64,000 bases of DNA from Trichoplax sp. H2 (lineage: Eukaryota; Placozoa; Uniplacotomia; Trichoplacea): the NCBI GenBank assembly GCA_003344405.1, contig NOWV01000192.1, positions 78,664 through 142,663 of the forward strand, read 5' to 3'. Positions 15,301-24,300 of this stretch are shown here, piece after piece. Under the pieces are notes generated by a model. It was given only the letters and a program-made list of their open reading frames with translations. It ran no database searches and was not told the DNA's origin. The position numbers and the translations under genes are program-made. Numbering within the stretch: position 1 is the first letter of the stretch; each line of letters begins with the position of its first letter.

Positions 15301-18300
15301 CAATACATGTAAGATTGAAGATAAGCTAAATTTCTCTAGCTAGTTTTTCGTCAGTTTATACTGTGCAACTGCAAAATTTAACGTAGTTCTAATACTTGAA
15401 AACTCATCAGCGGCTTATCTAGAAACAAAATTCGAAAGATTGATATGGTTTGTTCAAGCAAGAATAAATACAAAGTTAGCAAAATGTAAGCCAATAGCAA
15501 GCATGAAATAATTTTTGACATTGTATATATATAATACTGAAAATTTTCGTACGCTCACTTATAAATGGTTTTGGACATGCTTGTTAACACGTATTCTAGT
15601 AAATAACATAATTCAGACTTTAGCATTTTATAGATTTGAAAGGGTATTCTAGTATCAAATTTCATTAGTTATTAAAGAGACCATTCTGTAATAAACAGGA
15701 TGATTGATGCCTGTGATGCAAGTAGCCTTGTTTTAACACTGTACATTAAAATGGTATTTAGGCTATTTATTATGATTCCAATTTAATGTTTTTTCCCCTT
15801 ATTTCTTAAATTAGAGATTTATCGAGCAACCTTATGAGTGAAATTAAAATTTCTGGATGTTTTTCTTGTTTAAAGCAAATGTAAATTATATTTGAAGTCA
15901 ATTTCATTTATTCTACTGTTCGAAAAGAATTCTTAAGCAATATTTTTGTTAAATTTTGTTCCTAGGATATCAGTGTTACCGCTACATCTAATTTTATCAT
16001 TTAATCAGTCAACATATTAAAAGTTATTCATTAAATCTTTGCTTTGCGTTTCAGAAATATCTCCAGCAACAGATTTACAAATGATAGAAGCCTGTCACTT
16101 CGCAACGTTTCCTGTATTACATCCTTGTAAGTAAATTCTCTAACTATGAAGCTAAAGCCCATTTTGCTAGTAACATCCGCTCGTCATTTGCTCTATTGCG
16201 TTCTCTTCTAAATGTTAATCTTGCCGAAGTTGATTGGATAAGGAAGCATTTAAACGATCAAATTATTTTATTTATTCTAATTAAATAGTTTAGGCCGCAT
16301 AAATTGCCAGTATTAATGATTAATGTTATCTTATTATGGTCTTGCGAATTTGACCTTAAAGTTAGTTGTTTGGGTATTTTTTAGAGATATTAGCCAAAAC
16401 AGAATTTCTAGCCTATCATCTGATATTTTCTCCACTTTTCAAGATCCAATACTTATTTCTACATTGTACGCATACTTATACACAAATTAGCGTAGTAAAA
16501 TTGTCATATTAGCACGGATGAAAATGCTAAAAACTTAATTAAGTTAATTTTATTTTCTAAAATTAGGAATATATCTGGTAACCGTCTTGAGTATATAAGA
16601 TCTACTACATTTTATCCAACTTTAGGATTGGAAAAGCTGTAAGAGCTCATAACATAGACGTTTTTAGTTACTGTTAAATCAATCTTTGGTGATAGAACTT
16701 GAATAATACTTTACAATTATATATAATCAGCTATGCAGTTTTCGAAGAAAATTATTATGGAATTAATTAATTATTACAACGTTATAATGAGCAAATTTTT
16801 TGATAGCGTCATAATAAGCTACTAAAGGTATGATATTAAATATTACTACTTACTATTTCATTCATTGATATTGTAATATAAATTAAAATAACATCTTTGC
16901 ATTACCTAAAATGGTTTAAAAACGGCTTCTATAATTTAAAATTTAGAGATTGCGGTATTAGTGTAAAGGTTAGCGTCACGAAAGTAATTTTCGTGACGTA
17001 TACTTTATTTCTATGTTACGCTCTATATATGTTTATTCTCAGAAATACTTTACGGTCTCTTTAATTATAATTTAGTAGTTGACAGTTGATATCCTTGATA
17101 GGATTAGATAGACTAAAATAGTAATTGCCAGCTCTTAAACTGGATTGCATCTATCACCTCCACGGTTGCTAAAATTAAAAGTATAATTCCTAAGTTTAGA
17201 GGAAATGTCTTAGTAGGGTAGCTTAATATGTACCTGTTAAACTATTATTAAATATTAATTATTTTATTACTGATACAGTAAATTTAATAGGATTAGATTG
17301 TATCTAATCTGTAATGATAGAATCTCTTTAGAGTATTAATTTGGTTAATTTCTAATAGACGAGGTGACTTGCGCAGTTAAACCTATCGTAGGTACCAAAA
17401 TCTATATAAGCGATGGGTTAGCCGATAGTAAATTAGATTGTGAAAGTACTATAGTAAATTTTGAAGGTCTCGCTCAGTTGAATTCTATCTGGTTTGGAAT
17501 ACCAATTGACTGGTATTCCAAATAATAGTAGTATAGGATAGAAATTACTCTCTCAATTCTAGTTGCAAGTTAGAGCTATTCCTAGCTGGTAACAGGTAGA
17601 CTTACGAGATAAAAAAATTCAACTTGCAATAATCTGAAATCTCTTTAACCTAAGTTTTTACATTAAAAATTGTTATTTGTAGCAAACCTTGTAAATTGCA
17701 GGAACAATGACTTTAAATAATATTATAATCTTTGCTTATATGTTCTCAGACACATTGAAAATAATCGCCTTGATAAGCTGGACTTTCTTCATCCTCTACA
17801 AAAATTAAAAATTCTGTAAGGACTGATATAAGTTTGACGAAGAATTGATGACGAGAGTAGAAGTTCTCTATTGTATGAGATATTAGTCAATTTTTATCAT
17901 GAAATACATATTTTTAAACGTTGTCAAAACCAGCTTCGTGATAAAGATAACGTAAAAAATCGCTGAATTACTATAGTCTTCGGGATTCAGTATCCCTTAA
18001 CTATCTCACAAGCATTTAGACGCCTTTGCTTCTACGTTAAACAGCTATAGAACTCTTCCTTTATTCAACTATCTGCAGAGCATAAATACCCTTCGACAGC
18101 TGCTATCATGTATGAGTCATAAAAGTTCATAAAATTTAGTTCATGGTCGATAGCTATATTAATACAGACATTATTCATAATCTTAGACATGTTCTGAACG
18201 ATTCTTGATAATAAGATTACAGTATGTTCGTACACAGAATTATTTATAGTATCATCTATAATTAAATATCTTCAGAATATTCATCACCAGTGTTACAAGA

Positions 18301-21300
18301 CATTACAGTATGATCATTTATCATTAGTTGCCGAATAAGAACTCTTACTACATGTCACAAACTTATGTTGCGAACTACTACACTAAACTAATAGATTACT
18401 TATGCCTTGCTCCACTACACCTGGAGATCTACTGTATGGTAGTTCTTTACTACTTTCGGTCACACAGGGATAAGACTGTTCTAAAAGATTAGTATAGTTT
18501 TTATTAGTAGAGTAGCCGAGTACCTTCTCGTACACGATCTAATAAGGAACTCAGGAACTGAGCATTCGCTCGTCCTTTTATACCATTCCACTAAATTTAT
18601 GGTGCACACATAGTAACTTGACAATATAAGATTTACATGATTTGTATACGCGATAATCGCACGATAAGTGCGCGATAGTCACACGATAAATGCGCGGTAA
18701 TCACACGATAAATGCGCGATAATCGCACGATAAATGCATGATAATCGCGCGTACGTAGCGGGTGCTAACGTATCGCCATTATTAATATCTACTGTATATA
18801 GGCTCTACTAATTAATTGCAAATACAATTATGCCTTTTGTCGTCTAGCAATCTAGACATTAATATTCTTAATTTCAATTATGCTTACCAATATGATCCAT
18901 TGGCTAAATACTGACAAAATCTATTTAATTAGCAAGTACGGTGCTTTGCTCCGTAACACTACAGTACAGCATAATTTACTGTAACAAATAATAACTACCA
19001 AAGTTCTTACTGTAAATCATTATTAGTTATCTCCATATATAAATGTTAACAACTAAATTTAGTGATTTACTTTTCACGGTGGTTCGTATCGTGACAAACG
19101 TATCTACTAGTATTATCAAATTTTCGAAATAATTTTTGTCTATATTTTGGTAGAAAAGATAAGATTTATTTAAACGGACAATTGGAGCTAGTAATATAAC
19201 TATATTGATTTATTTTCGAAATTTACTAAATATTCACTTCTTGGATTTTCATTTCGCTAGCCTAGCCTTTAAAAATCGAATAAGTGAACTGAAGAGTAGC
19301 TACTTCCAAAATTTAACCAATCTAATGCAATTGTAAGGGATAAGTAAATAATCCAATAGAATATTTTTTTCGGAGGCCTTTTTACTATCATGAAATTAGT
19401 ACAAGATCAGCCGTAAATAATGTAGGATTATTTATAAATAAAATAGATGCCGAATTAATTTCAAATTCTATTAAATGCTCCTAGAGATATCAGTTTTAAC
19501 GAAATAAAATCTCTTGAAAATGGCATATTTAAAGGGTGTCAAGATATTGCAATCATGTAGGTTTCCATACGAGACTCTATTGACTTGACTATCAGTCTTA
19601 AATAAAAAATCAATCCCCCGTTTCATGAATCGCAGAAAGATTTCCTATAGTTCTCTTATTAAATGATCATTAATATGTAATCCACGGATATTTAGGAATC
19701 TGAATCATAATAAAATTTCTAGCATTGAAAAAAAAACTTTCCAAGGTTTATCGAAGTTATCTTCGCTGTATGTTACTGAATTATTTTACCAGCTGTTACC
19801 AATGCGTATAAAATATTTTTACAATCTTGAAAACTAGCAAGCATTGTAACTGGCACTTTGATTTATTAGAGACCTCAGCTATAATCGAATAACATCTTTG
19901 AAAGGAATATTTCATCCAGATTTAATTGAGTTAAATTCGTTGTAAGTAATCATTTCTTTATGAATTGGAGCTACCTAGTACGGTTACTCTCTATCCTATT
20001 CGTGGACAATTTTAGTTTGAAATTTTATTTGCTATAAGCTAAATCTTCTTTTAAGAAATGCTTATTTTTAGGATAAATATTACTATTCGACTTTTAAGTT
20101 TTACTCATTGGCCTCGAATCTTCTAATTTAAACCGTTTTTTATATTCACACATGCGAAGAAAATGCGATGGAAATTTAATCTCTTCTTTAGCTGGATCAC
20201 CGTTTTATAATTTAACTAAACTTGCTCATCTGTATGTTATTATTTAAAGGCTGCGCCAACTATCATATTATTAAATATAGTAGAAGGAATTAATATTTGC
20301 TAATCTAGAATGCATTTGAGTAACGAATTAATCATTCTGATGATAATATTTTGTCCTAGATCTCTGAATCACAATCAAATAGTAAAAATTAGCAACGGCA
20401 GCTTCACGAACTTAATTAGCATACGTAAACTGTAAGTCATTATTTCATTATGTGCGAATATAAGAATGCTAGCTGTGATTAGTATATATTATTATCTGAA
20501 GCAATAGTTGCAATTTTCTTCAAGTATACTATTTAAAATTTTTTTTCTACTTCTCAGATCGATTAATTATAACAAAATTTCTGTCTTGTCGTGCAATTCA
20601 ATTTACAAAACCATTCAAGAATTGTAAGTTATATTAGAATGATATCGATAGCTGTAAGCCGATACTTTTGGAGATGAGATTTGCTAATTATTAATCAGTT
20701 TTGTTTGTTCACACTTAACGTGGTTATTTATGCAATGGATAGTTCTGAAGTGATTTTATCATTTTCTATGTCACTTAGGAGTGTAAACCATAATAATATA
20801 TCCGGTTTCTCGCCAAGTTGTAGCGAAATTTTCTCCAGCATAAAAGACAGCTTGTAAGCAATTAGAATTTTATGTTTATTACTTGCCTTAAGCGCCGTTG
20901 TTATGAATTTTTTGATTCCACTTCTGTCTTCGTTCTTTCGATATAAAATTTGAAATAGTACTTTTCGTATATCAATTTAAAGGGATATAAGCTATAATAA
21001 TCTTGTATCGAATGGCATTAATATTTATAAGGAAGTTTTAATGAAATTGGCAAAGTTACCACCTACCCTGTAAGTATTTTAAAACGTCTGAAAATAATAC
21101 TATGAGTCTCGAAGATCCTTATTTAAAATACTGAGTATTTACGTAGCCTGTTGATTTGAAGCTATAAAGCTTGCATCTTAATTTTACGTTGAATTCAATA
21201 ACTAGACTATTAGCCGGCAACAATATTACGTCCATATCACCTTTATTTATGAAATGGAATATTTTCCTTAGAATATTGTAAGTGCTATTACTATTTCAGT

Positions 21301-24300
21301 ATATTTACCTAACTTATATTTCGCATTAGTGTCAAATGCATACAAACTTAACGAGAAATATCCGCAGCTATGTTTTCAATGCCGCTGACAATCTTAAGCA
21401 TTTCAGTATACTCACCATAATTAATACAATGTATCGCATTTACATTTAAATTTTTACTAACATATGAAGAAATATCGACAGATCTCTACTTCAATGCCTT
21501 TTACAATTCCTTCTTTAATTTGAAGATTAATAAGTAATTTAACACTCTATCGTTGGACTGGCTTCACCACTAATAAGAAAAACTTCCACATACATCAGAT
21601 ATGCAGTTACACTATCGAGTTGTAGTTCATACCTGGAACCACTAGCGCTCTACTAAAATGTACAAAATAGCTTTCGTTTGAGTGTAAATTACGTTATTCA
21701 TTGAACAATAACCGATGAAGCTTCTAAAGCCGAATTACGGTGGTTTTTACGACTTATCCAATCATAAATAATTATAATCAATGTAATCAAATATCTCTAA
21801 GCTATTGTAATAAAACATTGCATAAACGTAAATTATAATTAAATGTTCACATTTGGTAGTTTGACTGCGTTCCTTATTGGAACTTTGAAAAATATAAAAC
21901 GACGGACTAACTAAACCGTTAACTTTAAGCTAGATTACTAGTTTATTAATAAATCCATAGGTCTATTGGCCACAACAACTTATCGCTATCTGCTATCAAA
22001 GAAATCATAAGAGGATTTTATATCACTAATTACTGTGTATCGCCAATTGGGCCTAATGACGATGCTAAGTGTTTTATTTACTCCATGTAAGTCTAGAAGC
22101 TAAAATTTATTTCATCATAAATGTAGATATGTCAGTGAAGCAACGAAAACATTCCTATGTTTTATACTAACATAATTTTCTTGCTGCTTTTATTTTCTGG
22201 ATTCATTTTATTTATTTGGCGCAGTGACTTGAGCTACAGCAAATTAACAGAAATCCCATCCAATATATTTGTTCATCTACGTGGATTTTTAAGAGTCCTG
22301 TAAGTCGTTTCACATAATTGCTAGAGTAGACCAAACCCAAATTAAAATATTAAGTATCCTACGAGGCGATTAATAGAAATAGAACTATTCAGCTTTCTCG
22401 ACTACTATTAATTAGCTCGCCTTGTTTAATTCCCAACATGTTTGAAGGCAGTGAATAAGCGCAGCTTTTCAAATTAAACTAAATAATCGAGAAATGGATT
22501 ATACGGTTGTAGTTCAGTTTTTTAAAATATTGTAAGAACTATCGTATTAAATATTACGGGATAGCAATGTACTGGATCGTTATCTTTATTTTTTCTTTCG
22601 ATATCTTATAATAGGAATCTCAATAATAACGCCATAAAACATTTTGATGCCTCCGCTATATTTCGTGATAGTGAAAAGAACTTACAAGAACTGTGAGTTA
22701 ACTTTGAAACTGTTTAAATATTCATCTTTTAATGATTGTAACAAATTGGATAGAGTAAAAAATTGTACTGAACTCTTGACTGATGATGAGATAGTTTGAA
22801 TACTGTATTACTATGTGTTTGAAACTGTTACTGAAAGGCCGAAGTTTTTCCCAAGATTTGCATTTTACCGATACTTTAAGATAAGGCGTTTAAATGTAGC
22901 TACATGTATGAATGGTCGATTTATGTGATAAGTTATGAACTTTAAAAGTAGTAGTAGGACTATCATAAAAATATCAATAATATTTTCAATATTTCTTGCT
23001 TTCTTTCAATACCATTTAATAGAAAAGAGTTTTTCAAATAATCAATTATTGAGTATCGCTTTCATTATGTGAAACGTATTTTTGTAATGTAGCAAAATAT
23101 ACTTATATCAATGATATATTACATTAATAAAAACTTCTGCAGACATTTGGCTCATAATGCAATAGCCGAAGTAACTAATCCTAATAACGTCCAATTTAAT
23201 GCACTGAAAATAATGTATGTATAAAATTCGTCTTTAATTATACATGAAGATGCGAAAGTATATTTCTTACACGTTCAGTATTATGCGGAATTTACGTAGG
23301 AACTTGAATCAGAACACACTCTCCAACATTTGCGGAAGGTCAAACGTACTCGGAATTGCTCCTAACTTACAGAAATTGTTAAGTTTGACTTAGAATAAAG
23401 TGATATTTTCTGCATTTTTTATTATTCTTCAAGTTTAACTTACTACTATATGAAATGTAAATTTTAGATATTTGGATTTCAACAAAATAAGAATTTTGAA
23501 AAGTAGATGTTTCAGGACACTTTTCAAATTACAACTACTGTAAGTATTTCATTTCTTAGAAAAATTAGCAAGAATAAATAAATTGTACAGTGTACATGAT
23601 TCTATCTCGCTGAAAGCAGAAGCTAATAATATAATTACACCTTATGGCAAGAAAAACGTATACCAATAAGCTAATATGTTGGATAATTTGTATGATTGCC
23701 TTGAAGTTAATTAAAATAAAATTTTTCTATTAGTTCTATTAAATCAAATCCATTAGCGCTGCTAAATGATGTTTCATTTTATGGCTCAGCGGCATTAACA
23801 ACTGTGTAAGTAAAAATCTTCCTAAGTTTATATTAAGTAGCATGCTATTAACAATTTCGGCTGTAATTTTACCATACTTTAGTCAATATCCATTATTGAA
23901 ACGAACTTATAAAGCTCATGTATAAGTTTTCATTATGCATCTGTAAAATGAAATATATTCTTTGATGATGCGATCAACTTAATTTAATATCCAAGCATAA
24001 AATTCAAAAATTTAAGAATGATTGCCTAGCACGCTTCTGTCTAATACAGACCTTCAAATATTGACAGCTACCTTGCCTATAGCAAGGTGCATCATAAATA
24101 GATTTAAGAAGAATCGCGGTATCATCTTACAACCACAGCAATGTGATAAATATCAATTTATTCCAATATCAGAGTGATCAATAAATAATTAAGGAGTAAT
24201 ATACCGGTAGACTTTATCTTTCAGTCGTTTTCATCCATTATCAGAATTATCTATACGAAATTATACCCATATATCAAGGAAGCAGACAGAAATTAATATC

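Larger units (their letters stand above)
17932..19096 (+). mobile_element. Family B insertion, itself interrupted by a family C insertion
   Basis: Flanked by perfect 5-bp duplications AACGT (17927-17931 and 19097-19101). The left end T-GTCAA and right end GTGAC-A match the 54978 copy. The element is split at 18352 by another element of 606 bp; without it B is about 560 bp, the same as the copy at 54978..55542. Confidence 0.75.

Noticed and set aside
22460-22531. A 72-nt open stretch, phase 2 to 2, with a GTAAGA donor, between the exons at 22225 and 22615
   Set aside because: It lacks the LRR pattern and a pyrimidine tract. The related intron in gene 2 (57919-58178) has a stop in the same frame, so it is not a conserved exon.
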